A stretch of 64,000 nt of DNA from Parenemella sanctibonifatiensis (GTDB lineage: Bacteria > Actinomycetota > Actinomycetes > Propionibacteriales > Propionibacteriaceae), in the NCBI RefSeq assembly GCF_002250565.1, contig NZ_NMVJ01000007.1, positions 213,713 to 277,712 on the forward strand, written 5' to 3'. The translations under genes and the position numbers were made by a program. Positions 40,425 through 48,845 of the stretch are shown here, piece by piece (positions within the stretch are counted from its first letter, which is position 1; each line of letters starts with the position of its first letter). Under the pieces are notes generated by a model. It did not search any database and had not been told where the DNA came from. It saw only the letters and a list, made by a program, of their open reading frames with translations.

Positions 40425-41839
40425 GATTCTTCCTGTTCGTACCATGCCGAACGGAACGGTTCGAGCTCGCTGGCCATGGTCGGATCGGGATGGAACAGCT
40501 CCGCAGATTGGGGGCCGGCTGCCTGATACATCAGGTGGGTGCTGGGCCAGCCGCCCTCCATCGCGCCGGTCAGCTGACTCACCTGGCCGATCACGCGCCG
40601 CCGGGTTCCGCCGCACCAGGTCTGGTCGTCCAGGCGTACGTGGACCAGCAGGTGGATGTGATGGGCGATCTGTCGGTACGCCTCGGCGATGCTCCACATG
40701 CCGCCCTGCGCGACGCGGGCGGCGAGCCGGTCGATCGTCGATCCGGCGGAATGGGAGTGGGTCGTCGCCATGGTGCCGGCGCCGGACTGGAGCGCCTCGA
40801 ACAGAGCTCCTGCCTCGGCGCCTCGGACCTCTCCGACGATCAGCCGGGACAGATTCTGGCGCAGCGCCTCGGGGAAGAGATCGGCGACGGTCACCTCGCC
40901 GATCCGGGCGCCTAGGTGTTCCTCGCCCATCCCCACGCGGGCCTGCAGTGCGAGGATGTTGCTGCGACCGGGCTGTAGGTGGGTGAGCAACTCGTAGTCG
41001 GTCTCCAGGGTGCCGAATCGTTCGTTGGTGGGGATCGCGGCGATCAGTGCACGCAGCAGGGTGGTCTTGCCGGCGCCCTGATCGCCACTGATCATGATCG
41101 ATTTGCGTGCCAGGACAGCGGCATGGAGGAACTGGGCCAGGTCCAGCGGCATCATTCCCGACTCGACCAGGTCATGGAGTCGGACCTGGGTCAACGTGTG
41201 CTGCCGGATCGTCACCGACGGTCGGTGTGCCAGTCCGAACCCGATCGCATGGAGTCGGAACCGGTCCCCCAAGGCCAGGGTCATGGTCGGATGGGCCGGG
41301 TCGAACGGGCGAGTCGGCGTGGCCGATTCCCCCAGGAATCGGATGGATTCCACCAGCTCTTCGTCGGTGTCGGCCACCGGGGGATGGGTGCGACGGGTGC
41401 CGTCGCCGTACTGGACCACCACCGAGTCGGAGCCGCACAGTTCGATGTTCTCCGCATCCGGGATCTCGAACAACGGCTGGAGTCGGCCATACCCGTAGAT
41501 GGCGGCCTCCACCGCACGTACATGGGAGCGCTCCTCGGCCAGCGACCACAGCGGTCGGCCTTGGCGGGCCAGGCTGTCGGCATGTTGACGCACCACGACC
41601 TTGATCACTGAGCGTCCCAGCAGCCGTTCGCCGGTGCTGTCGAGGGGTCCGGCGGCGCGACGTTCGGCGACGGCTTCGGCAATCTCCTGGGCTGCGGTAC
41701 GCCGAAGCTGCGCGACGGTGGGCCAATCGACGACGTGATCAACGGCGGCAGCGCCGGCGTCGGCAATGTGGGGTTCGGAGGCTGGCCCGGCGCCGCCGGA
41801 TGGGGTGGCGAAGAGCTGGATCGAGGTGAGCTGACTCAT
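40421..41839 (-). CDS. tadA: TadA/CpaF-family pilus assembly ATPase
   Basis: A 472-aa secretion ATPase from the ATG at 41839, which overlaps the tadZ-like stop and has GGAGGA upstream. The Walker A loop is MISGDQGAGKTTLLRAL. The Walker B-like segment is LIVGEVRGAEAGALFEAL. The His box is GTMATTHSHSAGSTI. A Glu/Asp-rich Asp box (GTLETDYELL) lies between. It powers assembly of the Flp pilus from the cytoplasmic face. The N-terminal ~90 residues carry the usual helical domain (AERRAAGPL). Confidence 0.95.
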   Translation of the reverse strand: MSQLTSIQLFATPSGGAGPASEPHIADAGAAAVDHVVDWPTVAQLRRTAAQEIAEAVAERRAAGPLDSTGERLLGRSVIKVVVRQHADSLARQGRPLWSLAEERSHVRAVEAAIYGYGRLQPLFEIPDAENIELCGSDSVVVQYGDGTRRTHPPVADTDEELVESIRFLGESATPTRPFDPAHPTMTLALGDRFRLHAIGFGLAHRPSVTIRQHTLTQVRLHDLVESGMMPLDLAQFLHAAVLARKSIMISGDQGAGKTTLLRALIAAIPTNERFGTLETDYELLTHLQPGRSNILALQARVGMGEEHLGARIGEVTVADLFPEALRQNLSRLIVGEVRGAEAGALFEALQSGAGTMATTHSHSAGSTIDRLAARVAQGGMWSIAEAYRQIAHHIHLLVHVRLDDQTWCGGTRRRVIGQVSQLTGAMEGGWPSTHLMYQAAGPQSAELFHPDPTMASELEPFRSAWYEQEES

Positions 41840-42594
41840 GCTGCTGTCCTCCGCCTGGTGTCGCTCGCTGCGGCCGCGCTGAGTTCGGTGACTCGACGCC
41901 ACCACGCCGACCTGGCCAGCCGGCGCGGCGCCGAAGTGCCGTGGCTGTAGTGGCCAGCCGCGACTGGATCGTGGGGGATCACGCCGCGCAGATGGACCGT
42001 GAGCTGTTCCTCGATCTCGGAGTCGGCGTACGGTGAATCGCCGACCATGATCAATGAGACCGGAGGGGTGGGGTCGGCCTCCCGGAGTGCGCCGAGCTGC
42101 AAGCGCGCCGAGGCCAGGCCACGCAGGTCGCCACGACAGACCAGCCAGATCTCGTCGGCCAGGACGGAGATCTCGTCCGGCAGCCGAGGGTCGCGGCCCA
42201 AATCGAGGATGAAGCCGCGGCGCGGATCCTCAGCGGTCAACGAGGCGATGGCGTGGCCGACTGCTCGCCAGCCGGCGGCGAAGTGTTCGGCACTGCCCGG
42301 GTGTGGGAAGCCGGGCAGGAACCAGCGGTCAGGACCGGGCGCGGCGGGCAGTCGCATCAGGCCGGCGCGAAGTGCCTCGCGAGGTTCGCTGCCCTCGCGC
42401 AGGCTTGAGCTGAGGCCGAAGAGTCCAGCCGAGGGCGCCTGCTCGCCCCGCAGGAATCCCGCCAGCACGCTGTGATCCGGGACCGGATTGGCGTCAATGA
42501 CCAAGGATTCGCCGGGCCAGGCGGCGCCGAGCGCGAGCGCGAGTGTGGTTGCTCCCGGCGCCCCGCCGCTACCAAGGAGTGCGATGGTCGTCAT
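41836..42594 (-). CDS. TadZ/CpaE-like ParA-type ATPase with altered Walker A
   Basis: A 252-aa protein of the MinD/ParA fold. The phosphate loop reads ALLGSGGAPGATTLALAL. The signature Lys is missing from the usual KGGxGKTT pattern, as in many TadZ proteins that position the pilus machine without strong ATPase activity. VIDANPV and LDLGRDPRLPDEI correspond to the switch regions. Overlaps of ATGA join it to the CpaB-like gene and to tadA. Confidence 0.8.
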   Translation of the reverse strand: MTTIALLGSGGAPGATTLALALGAAWPGESLVIDANPVPDHSVLAGFLRGEQAPSAGLFGLSSSLREGSEPREALRAGLMRLPAAPGPDRWFLPGFPHPGSAEHFAAGWRAVGHAIASLTAEDPRRGFILDLGRDPRLPDEISVLADEIWLVCRGDLRGLASARLQLGALREADPTPPVSLIMVGDSPYADSEIEEQLTVHLRGVIPHDPVAAGHYSHGTSAPRRLARSAWWRRVTELSAAAASDTRRRTAA

Positions 42595-43202
42595 GACTGC
42601 TCCGCGGTTATCAACGCGAGCCGATCGGTCGCGGCCAACTCGGCGACGGTCGGCCCGTGCTCGGCGGTCACCCACACGTCGACCAGCACCGCTGACCCGT
42701 CCTCCGAGGGTCGCGCGTCGATGGCGGTGGTGCCGGGGAATGAACCGCTGGTGGTGGCCGTTGGGTCCGACCCGGGCGCGGCGACGATGATCAGGGTGAC
42801 TGCGGTGCCGGCTGGCAGCAGTTGGGTCGGCGTACGGCCCGGCGTCAGGCGCAGACCGACCTGGACCATGCCGGGGCGCGGTTCGGTCTCGCTGAGGCTG
42901 TCGGGAGTCAGCAAGCTGCCGCGAGGCAGGTCGGTCGCCGCGCGGGTGCCGATGACCGAGTCACGTTGGGAGGCCGGCACCGAGTCGACGCCGGGCAGTT
43001 CGCCGGCTGGCACCACGCGCAGGTCCTCGGCCTCGATCACTTCGCCGCGGCTGACCCGCTCGGTGACCGCGAGGACCTCCTCGGTGTGGACCGCCTGGCT
43101 GTAGAGGAAACCGCCGCCCAGGCCGCCGAGGCAGATTGCGAGCACGCCGGCCGCAATCCACGTCGGGCGGCGTCGTCCACCGCTGGTGCTCGGGTTGGCC
43201 AT
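42591..43202 (-). CDS. CpaB/RcpC-like SAF-domain protein, first gene of the tad operon
   Basis: A 203-aa protein with one N-terminal membrane helix (WIAAGVLAICLGGLGGGFLYSQ) and an outside SAF domain (VTERVSRGEVIEAEDLRVVP, GTRAATDLPRGSLLTPDSL). CpaB/RcpC proteins stabilise the pilus channel. The ATG has GAGGGGA upstream and the gene opens the nine-gene operon that runs to 34826. No prepilin peptidase (TadV/CpaA) gene is present in the operon or elsewhere in the window. Confidence 0.82.
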   Translation of the reverse strand: MANPSTSGGRRRPTWIAAGVLAICLGGLGGGFLYSQAVHTEEVLAVTERVSRGEVIEAEDLRVVPAGELPGVDSVPASQRDSVIGTRAATDLPRGSLLTPDSLSETEPRPGMVQVGLRLTPGRTPTQLLPAGTAVTLIIVAAPGSDPTATTSGSFPGTTAIDARPSEDGSAVLVDVWVTAEHGPTVAELAATDRLALITAEQS

Positions 43203-43506
43203 GCGGTCCCCTCGGTCCGGTCAGGCCACTCCGACGGTGGGGCGGCCCGCTTCCGACCACACTTCCAAGAGACGTAAGGACGGCGCTAGGTCCAATCTGA
43301 GAATCACCAAAGAAACGCGTGAGAGTGCGGCGCGTGCGGATGCGGAGTGGTGTTGATGCGGGAGCGCGCTCCCTGCGTACGCAAGCGTGCAGAAACGACG
43401 GGCAGATCGCCCGACATGCTCCTGTGGCGCAAAGAGCCCAGAATCACCGTCGTTTCTGCACGGCGATCGGGTCAGGGCCCAGAGGTGGGGCTGAGCGGCG
43501 TACGCC
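43203..43506. other. 304-base gene-free stretch before the tad operon
   Basis: This separates the tad operon from the 568-aa protein gene on the same strand. It holds a 15-bp inverted repeat (43387-43461) and must contain the tad promoter, but I find no convincing -35/-10 pair. Confidence 0.6.
43387..43461. repeat. 15-bp perfect inverted repeat bounded by GTGCAG/CTGCAC
   Basis: GTGCAGAAACGACGG (43387-43401) and CCGTCGTTTCTGCAC (43447-43461) are perfect complements with a 45-base spacer. The total length (75 bp) and the outer GTGCAG/CTGCAC resemble the element at 48177-48253. Confidence 0.7.
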
Positions 43507-45213
43507 TCAGTCGAGGTCCTCCAGGCGACCGACGGTCCAGCCTTGGCCCTCGACGTAGGAGGCGTAGTCGCCGGTCTGCGCTGTCAGCAGGAACTCCTCC
43601 AGCCACGGGTTGAGCGCCGCGACCCGTGCCAGGTTCCAGACCTGGAAGGTGCTCTGGTCCTGCAGCTGTTCAGGGCGTTCGAGCTGGGTGAAGGCGACCA
43701 GCATGCCGTCCTCGTTGGTCTCGAACCACCGCACCGGATAGTCGGCCACCAGTTGGGTGACCATCACGGCCTGGTGATCAAGGTACGCCCGGTCGTGGCG
43801 CTGGCCGGTGCCCGGACCCGGCGGGGGCCCGGGAGGCGCCGGCAGGGCCGGACCCGCTGCGGACGATTGAGGTGCGGGTGGTTGAGCTGCGGGCGCCGGT
43901 GGGCGAGTGCCGCCGTGGGGCGGCTGGTCGGCGGGGGCGCCGTGCTGGCCCTGCAGAGGCTGACCGGGCCCGGCTGGTGCGCCGTGCTGGTGCGGAGGCT
44001 GGCCGGCTCTGGGTCCGTCGAACTGGCCACCAGGTCCCGTCGGCTGCTCGTCCGGTCCGCCGTGCTGGGTGTGCGGCACGGTGTCCGAGGGGCCCGCGTG
44101 GGCGCTCGGGTCGGGCTGCGGCGGCAGTCCGGTGGGCGGGGCAGGGGCAAAGGGATCGCGAGGCGCAGGGGCAGACGGGCTGCCGGGCGGTGGCGGGACC
44201 ACCGCATGGCGTTCTTCATGCTGCTGCGGCTGCTGCGGCAAGGGTGCCGGTCCGGCCGCAGGGTTGTCCTCGGGGCCCGGTCCTGCCGCGACCCGCTTGG
44301 GTGCGGGCTCGGAGCCCGGGGTGTCAGGACCGGCAGCTGCGGGGGAGGTCACCGAGGCGCGCCGGGCGGCGTCGGCCGCGGGGGTGGCTGCTTCCTCGGT
44401 GGCGGTTTCGGGTGCGCTCTTGCTGTCGCCGGCCAAGGCGTTGGCAATGTGGTCCGGCTCGCCCTCGTCCGCGCGGAGCCCGGCGTCGCTGCCGGGCCCT
44501 GTGTCGTCGCCGGTCTCGGCACCGTCGCGGATCTCCGGGGCGGGTCCTTCGGGACCTTCGGCACCGGCGGGACCGGTTGCACCGGTGCCCGCGGCTGGCG
44601 CGGGCACGTCCAACGGCTGGCCGTCCTCACCAAACAGTGAGCCGCCACGTTCCACGTCGGCGAGCGCAGCTCGGCGTTCCCGGCGGGCGTGGTCCAGCGG
44701 CTGCACGCCCCGAAGCGCGACTGCCTTGCCCTCGTCCTCGGTCAACAGGGCGACCGTGTGCAGGGTGCCCACCCGCTGTCCGTTGTCATCGACCAGCGCG
44801 TCGGCGGCCGACGGGTCGATCACCAGCGCCTGGATCTTGGTCCCCCGCAGCAGCGGTTCCTGGTTGATCCAGACCCGACCCGGCTGCCAGGGCGCCTGCA
44901 ACTCCTCGACCGAGCGGCGTACGACGACCTCGACGGCGATGGCTGCGGCGGCTGCCTGGTCCTCGAGCACCTCCGCAACGACCTCGATCGGCTCCGCGCC
45001 GTCGAAGGGAATCCGCTCCAGCCCGGCGGAGGCCACCGCGGCGTACCGGACGCCGTCGCGCTCGTAACGCCATTCGAGCAGCATGATCGCCCCGCCGATG
45101 CGACGTTCGTGCGCGTGGGGGTTGCCGCCGTAGCGGCGCGAAAGGGTGCCGAAGACGGCGCCGCTGCCGTGGCGAAGCGGCATGGATCCGTCAGCGTTCT
45201 TCGAGATGGCCAT
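43507..45213 (-). CDS. Unrecognised 568-aa protein with folded ends and a Pro/Gln-rich middle
   Basis: I start it at the ATG at 45213, seven bases after TAGGCT. Residues 1-195 are folded and acidic-basic mixed (MLLEWRYERDGVRYAAVASAG, VRRSVEELQAPWQPGRVWINQ). Residues of about 200-470 are a low-complexity stretch of Pro, Gly, Ala, Gln and His. The last ~95 residues are folded again (HQAVMVTQLVADYPVRWFETNEDG, LARVAALNPWLEEFLL). No signal peptide or membrane helix is visible. I do not recognise the family. The layout suggests a scaffold or secretion-linked protein, but nothing in the sequence proves it. Confidence 0.7.
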   Translation of the reverse strand: MAISKNADGSMPLRHGSGAVFGTLSRRYGGNPHAHERRIGGAIMLLEWRYERDGVRYAAVASAGLERIPFDGAEPIEVVAEVLEDQAAAAAIAVEVVVRRSVEELQAPWQPGRVWINQEPLLRGTKIQALVIDPSAADALVDDNGQRVGTLHTVALLTEDEGKAVALRGVQPLDHARRERRAALADVERGGSLFGEDGQPLDVPAPAAGTGATGPAGAEGPEGPAPEIRDGAETGDDTGPGSDAGLRADEGEPDHIANALAGDSKSAPETATEEAATPAADAARRASVTSPAAAGPDTPGSEPAPKRVAAGPGPEDNPAAGPAPLPQQPQQHEERHAVVPPPPGSPSAPAPRDPFAPAPPTGLPPQPDPSAHAGPSDTVPHTQHGGPDEQPTGPGGQFDGPRAGQPPHQHGAPAGPGQPLQGQHGAPADQPPHGGTRPPAPAAQPPAPQSSAAGPALPAPPGPPPGPGTGQRHDRAYLDHQAVMVTQLVADYPVRWFETNEDGMLVAFTQLERPEQLQDQSTFQVWNLARVAALNPWLEEFLLTAQTGDYASYVEGQGWTVGRLEDLD

Positions 45214-45220
45214 GCCGGAG

Positions 45221-45226
45221 AGCCTA
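45221..45226 (-). promoter_or_regulatory. Leaderless-type -10 box (TAGGCT) for the 568-aa protein gene
   Basis: TAGGCT on the minus strand is followed by seven bases and the ATG at 45213. Confidence 0.6.
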
Positions 45227-45340
45227 AGCGACACCGGGGCCCGCACGCCTTCCGGGGGCCTGTGGGCGACATGCGGAAGGGGTAGGCTTCCTCTCACGGA
45301 TAACGTATTCTTCCGCGAAGTTGTCCCTCAGGAGAGACCA

Positions 45341-46957
45341 ATGTTGATCTTTGACGCGCACCGCTTGGTGGGCCCGATCACCACCGGCAGCGTCCGCAGT
45401 GAAACCGCCGCCGGGCTGCGGGCCGAGCTGGACCATCTGGGCATCGCTGGCTGTGCCGCCGTGAGCTTCTACGAGGTGCAGTTGGAGGCGGAAGGGCGCG
45501 ACTGGCGTACGCGGGTCGGCGACCTCCACGACGAGCCGGGTCTGGTCCCGACCCCGGTCATCATCCCCTCGGTCGGCACGGCGAGCTGGCCGCGTACGCC
45601 GGAGGACTTGGTCGCGACCAACCCGGTGATGGTGCGAGCCATGCCTGGCAAGCACCAGTGGAACCTCACCGGGCCGAGCGCGCAGCGCTGGTGGCCGGTG
45701 CTGGCTGAAGCCGGCATCCCGGTGTCGATCAGCGCCACCGAGGGCGGCATCGGACAGGTGGCCGCGCTGGCCGCCGCCCACCCGGACCTCACCGTCTTCT
45801 GTCTGGAACCCGGCTATCGCGACCTGCGCCGCGTCGCCGAACTGCTCGCCGAACGCCCCAACGCCTACGTCGAGACCGGCACCCTGATCGCGCCGCGGTC
45901 GTTGGAGTGGCTGGCGGAGTCCGTCGGGGCGGAGCGCCTGGTCTTCGGCACCGGCGCCCCCATGAAGGACGACGCCGGACCCCGCTTCCTGCTCGACTAC
46001 CTGGACCTGCCCGAGGATCAGATCGCCGGCATCGCGGGCGAAAACTTCGCCACCATGGTCGGCCGGGACCTCGCTGAGTTGGTCGGGGCGGGCGCCGAGC
46101 AGGCGGACCGGCCGGAGCGGATCGGCGTACGCGAGCACCCCGCTGCTCCGCTGCCCGACGACGGCGGCCCCTCGACCACCCCGGTCATCGATGCGCACGC
46201 CCACCTGTCAACCTGGGGCGACTTCTGGGTGCCCGAATACAGCGGCGCCTGGCTGGTCGAGCAGCTGGACCGGATCGGCGTCGACGCAGCAGCGGTGTCG
46301 AGCATGCACGGCGTCGGCAACGACGCGGTGCTGGGCAATCAGGAGGCGATCGAGGAGGCCCACGCCCACCCCGGCCGGCTCGGCGTCTATCTGGTCGTCG
46401 ACCCGCATGACCCCGACCACCTGCCGCGGCTGCGTGACCAGCTCGACGACCCGCTGGTGTGGGGGCTGAAGCTGCACCCCTCGACCCACAACGTCGCCAT
46501 CACCGACCGGCGCTATCGCGGCGCCCTGGAGTTGGCGGCCGAGGTCGGCGCTCCCGTGCTCACCCACACCTCGCACCTGGCTGCGACCTGCAGCGCCGCC
46601 GAATGTGACGCCGCCACCCGCGCAGTGCCGGGGCTGCAGCTGCTGATGGGCCACAGCGGCCTCAACCCTGCCGGGCTGCCGACCTTCGTCGACGTCGCCC
46701 GCGACAATCCGCAGTGCCATCTGGAGATCTGCGGCTCGCTCAACACCGCAGCCAGCGTGGAATACATGGTCGCGCAGGTGGGCGCCGAACGAGTCTTCTA
46801 TGGCACCGACGCGCTCTTCTTCGACCCCCGCTGGGGGCTGGGCAAGATGCGCTATGCCCGCCTCACCAGCGATGACCGCAACAAGATCCTGGGCGGCAAC
46901 ATGGTCGCCCTGCTCGGCGAACGCTGGCATGCCAGCCAGGCGTATGCCAACAACTGA
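45341..46957 (+). CDS. Tandem amidohydrolase-2 protein, N-terminal copy degenerate
   Basis: A 538-aa protein; AGGAGAG precedes the ATG at 45341. It contains two amidohydrolase-2 domains. The C-terminal one (about 280-535) has a full metal site: DAHAHLSTWGDF, the Lys/His phrase LKLHPS, THTSHL, GHSG and YGTDALFFDP. The N-terminal one (1-250) keeps the same order but has DAHRL instead of the HxH pair and FGTGAP where the catalytic Asp should be, so it is probably inactive. The substrate is unknown; the family hydrolyses or decarboxylates small acids. A DegT-type aminotransferase follows after 52 bases, so they form an operon. Confidence 0.85.
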   Translation: MLIFDAHRLVGPITTGSVRSETAAGLRAELDHLGIAGCAAVSFYEVQLEAEGRDWRTRVGDLHDEPGLVPTPVIIPSVGTASWPRTPEDLVATNPVMVRAMPGKHQWNLTGPSAQRWWPVLAEAGIPVSISATEGGIGQVAALAAAHPDLTVFCLEPGYRDLRRVAELLAERPNAYVETGTLIAPRSLEWLAESVGAERLVFGTGAPMKDDAGPRFLLDYLDLPEDQIAGIAGENFATMVGRDLAELVGAGAEQADRPERIGVREHPAAPLPDDGGPSTTPVIDAHAHLSTWGDFWVPEYSGAWLVEQLDRIGVDAAAVSSMHGVGNDAVLGNQEAIEEAHAHPGRLGVYLVVDPHDPDHLPRLRDQLDDPLVWGLKLHPSTHNVAITDRRYRGALELAAEVGAPVLTHTSHLAATCSAAECDAATRAVPGLQLLMGHSGLNPAGLPTFVDVARDNPQCHLEICGSLNTAASVEYMVAQVGAERVFYGTDALFFDPRWGLGKMRYARLTSDDRNKILGGNMVALLGERWHASQAYANN

Positions 46958-47009
46958 CCGACAACCAACCGAACCAGTCGACCACGACCACGAGGAACAA
47001 GGGAGAACC

Positions 47010-48173
47010 ATGACCATCGCACTTGAGGGCGGTACGCCGACCCTGCCCGAGAACTGGGCCGCCACCTGGCCGCCGAAGGCCACCCCGGAGCAGCGCGACG
47101 GCCTGCTCGACGTCCTTGACTCCGGCAAGTGGGGCTCGACCGCGGGTGAGCGGGTCGACGCCTTTGCCAAGGAGTTCGGCGAGAAGCATGGCGGCCACGG
47201 TGTCGCCACCACCAACGGCACCATCGCACTGACCGTGGCGATGGTCGCGCTGGGTCTGGAGGCCGGTGACGAGGTCATCATCCCCTCCTACACCTTCGTC
47301 GCCTGTGCCACCGCCGCCCAGTTGATGGGCGTCGTGCCGGTCATCGCCGACATCGACCCGGACCACTTCCACCTCAGCCGCAAGACCATCGAGGCCGCGC
47401 TGAGCGACAAGACCAAGGCGATCATGGCCGTCCACATCGCCGGTGCGCCGGCGCCGATGGACGAGATCTTGGCCGTCGCCAAGGAACACGACCTGCGCGT
47501 CATCGAGGACTCCGCCCAGGCTCACGGCGCGGCGTACAACGGCCAGCCCGTCGGCAGCCACGGCGACGTTGCGACCTTCAGCTTCCAGTCCTCCAAGGCG
47601 ATGACTGCTGGCGAGGGCGGCATCCTGGTCGCCAAGGACAAGGCCGTCGCGGACCGCTGCTGGTCGATCTGCAACGTGGGCCGCGTGCCCGAGGGCGAGT
47701 GGTATGGCCACCACAGCATCGGCTGGAACCTGCGCATGACCGAGTTCCAGGCCGCGCTGCTGCACCCGTGGCTGGCCGATCTGGATGCCCAGGTCGATCA
47801 CCGCAACCAGTGGGTCGAGCGTTTCACCGCCAGCCTGCCCGAGGGCGTACGCGTGCTGCCCGCCCCGGAGGGCACCACCCGGCACTCCTACCACCTGGGC
47901 CTGCTGGACTTCGGTCCCGGTGCTGACAAGGCGTGGATCCTCCAGGCGCTGGCGGCGGAGAACTTCCCGGTCGCCGAGGGCTACCCGGGGCTGGCCCACA
48001 TGGAGTCGATCACGGTTCGTGCCCGTGTCGTGCCGACCCCGAACGCGGACGAGCGCCGCGAGCAGGTGGGCTGGATCGTCCAGACCCAGCTGATGTCGGA
48101 TCTGGACAACGCCGACCTCGCCGCCGCCGCGGTGACCAAGGTGATGGCCGACCCGCGGGCCCGCCAGGCCTGA
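47010..48173 (+). CDS. DegT/DnrJ/EryC1/StrS-family PLP aminotransferase
   Basis: A 387-aa enzyme with AAGGGAGAA before the ATG. It shows ATTNGTIALTVAMVALGL, IIPSYTFVACATAAQL, VIEDSAQAHGAAYNG and FSFQSSKAMTAGEGG, in which the Lys of SSK should hold PLP. The family transaminates keto sugars or cyclitols, or acts as a dehydratase. No sugar nucleotide genes are nearby. Its only operon partner is the double amidohydrolase, which suggests a small pathway on an unusual amino compound. Confidence 0.9.
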   Translation: MTIALEGGTPTLPENWAATWPPKATPEQRDGLLDVLDSGKWGSTAGERVDAFAKEFGEKHGGHGVATTNGTIALTVAMVALGLEAGDEVIIPSYTFVACATAAQLMGVVPVIADIDPDHFHLSRKTIEAALSDKTKAIMAVHIAGAPAPMDEILAVAKEHDLRVIEDSAQAHGAAYNGQPVGSHGDVATFSFQSSKAMTAGEGGILVAKDKAVADRCWSICNVGRVPEGEWYGHHSIGWNLRMTEFQAALLHPWLADLDAQVDHRNQWVERFTASLPEGVRVLPAPEGTTRHSYHLGLLDFGPGADKAWILQALAAENFPVAEGYPGLAHMESITVRARVVPTPNADERREQVGWIVQTQLMSDLDNADLAAAAVTKVMADPRARQA

Positions 48174-48174
48174 T

Positions 48175-48255
48175 CTGTGCAGAATGGCCAACTCGATTGA
48201 GGTTGCGGGGCCCGATCGGCTCCGCAACCTCAATCGAGTTGACGACACTGCACAG
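48175..48255 (+). terminator. Nested palindrome with a perfect 19-bp stem after the aminotransferase
   Basis: AACTCGATTGAGGTTGCGG (48190-48208) pairs perfectly with CCGCAACCTCAATCGAGTT (48222-48240). An outer pair, CTGTGCAG (48175) and CTGCACAG (48248), closes it after seven unpaired bases on each side. It starts two bases after the stop codon. There is no U tract. It probably stops transcription of the amidohydrolase/aminotransferase operon. Confidence 0.75.
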
Positions 48256-48302
48256 CTTCGTCGAGTGATGCACTTCCGGCCGGGGCAGGCCACAATGGTG
48301 CC

Positions 48303-48839
48303 GTGACTGCTGTCCCCGAGCCCGCGCCGGTGGCGACGTCGATCCGCATCGACCGCCGCAAGGCACAGCTGCGCTTCAAGCGGAAGCGGTCCTCCCATCG
48401 CACCTGGGGGATCATCGTTCTCGTCGGCGTGGCGTGGTGGTCGCTCTTCCTGATGGCCATCGCCGCGGGCAACTTCACCCCGATCGGCGCCGGCGGCTAC
48501 GTGCCGATGGGTCTCGGTCTGGCCGGCATCGCCATGACGGCCGGCTGGACGATCGCCGAGCATCGCGACCCGGCCAAGCTCCCCGAACGAGCCCTGGACA
48601 TCTCCGAGGGCGGGCTGATCGTGCACGGCCGGCAGGGCGCCTGGTTCGTGCCGTGGGGGTTTGCCGAGGTCACCGCCATGGCGGCCCGCGGCGGTGAGAT
48701 GAGCCTGATCGTGTCCGGGGAGACCGTGCCGCGGCAGCTCTATCCGCTGGACTGCCTGGACCGCCGTCCCCAGGAGATTGACCGCGCCATCCGAAGTGCG
48801 TCGCACGGCCGCCAGTCGTTGCGCTGGGCCGGGTCCTGA
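48303..48839 (+). CDS. Two-helix membrane protein with PH-like domain
   Basis: A 178-aa protein with a basic head (RIDRRKAQLRFKRKRS), two membrane helices (WGIIVLVGVAWWSLFLMAIA and GLGLAGIAMTAGWTIA), and a cytoplasmic beta-rich part (LDISEGGLIVHGRQGAWFVPWGFAEVTAM) like bacterial PH domains. The GTG at 48303 is six bases after CACAAT, a weak -10, with no ribosome site. The function is unknown. Confidence 0.7.
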   Translation: MTAVPEPAPVATSIRIDRRKAQLRFKRKRSSHRTWGIIVLVGVAWWSLFLMAIAAGNFTPIGAGGYVPMGLGLAGIAMTAGWTIAEHRDPAKLPERALDISEGGLIVHGRQGAWFVPWGFAEVTAMAARGGEMSLIVSGETVPRQLYPLDCLDRRPQEIDRAIRSASHGRQSLRWAGS

Positions 48840-48845
48840 GTCAGC

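Noticed and set aside
45296-45311. A GATAACGTAT sequence as a third LacI operator
   Set aside because: It lacks the TTGTTATCGTTA core shared by the two sites at the sugar locus and more likely belongs to the promoter of the amidohydrolase operon.
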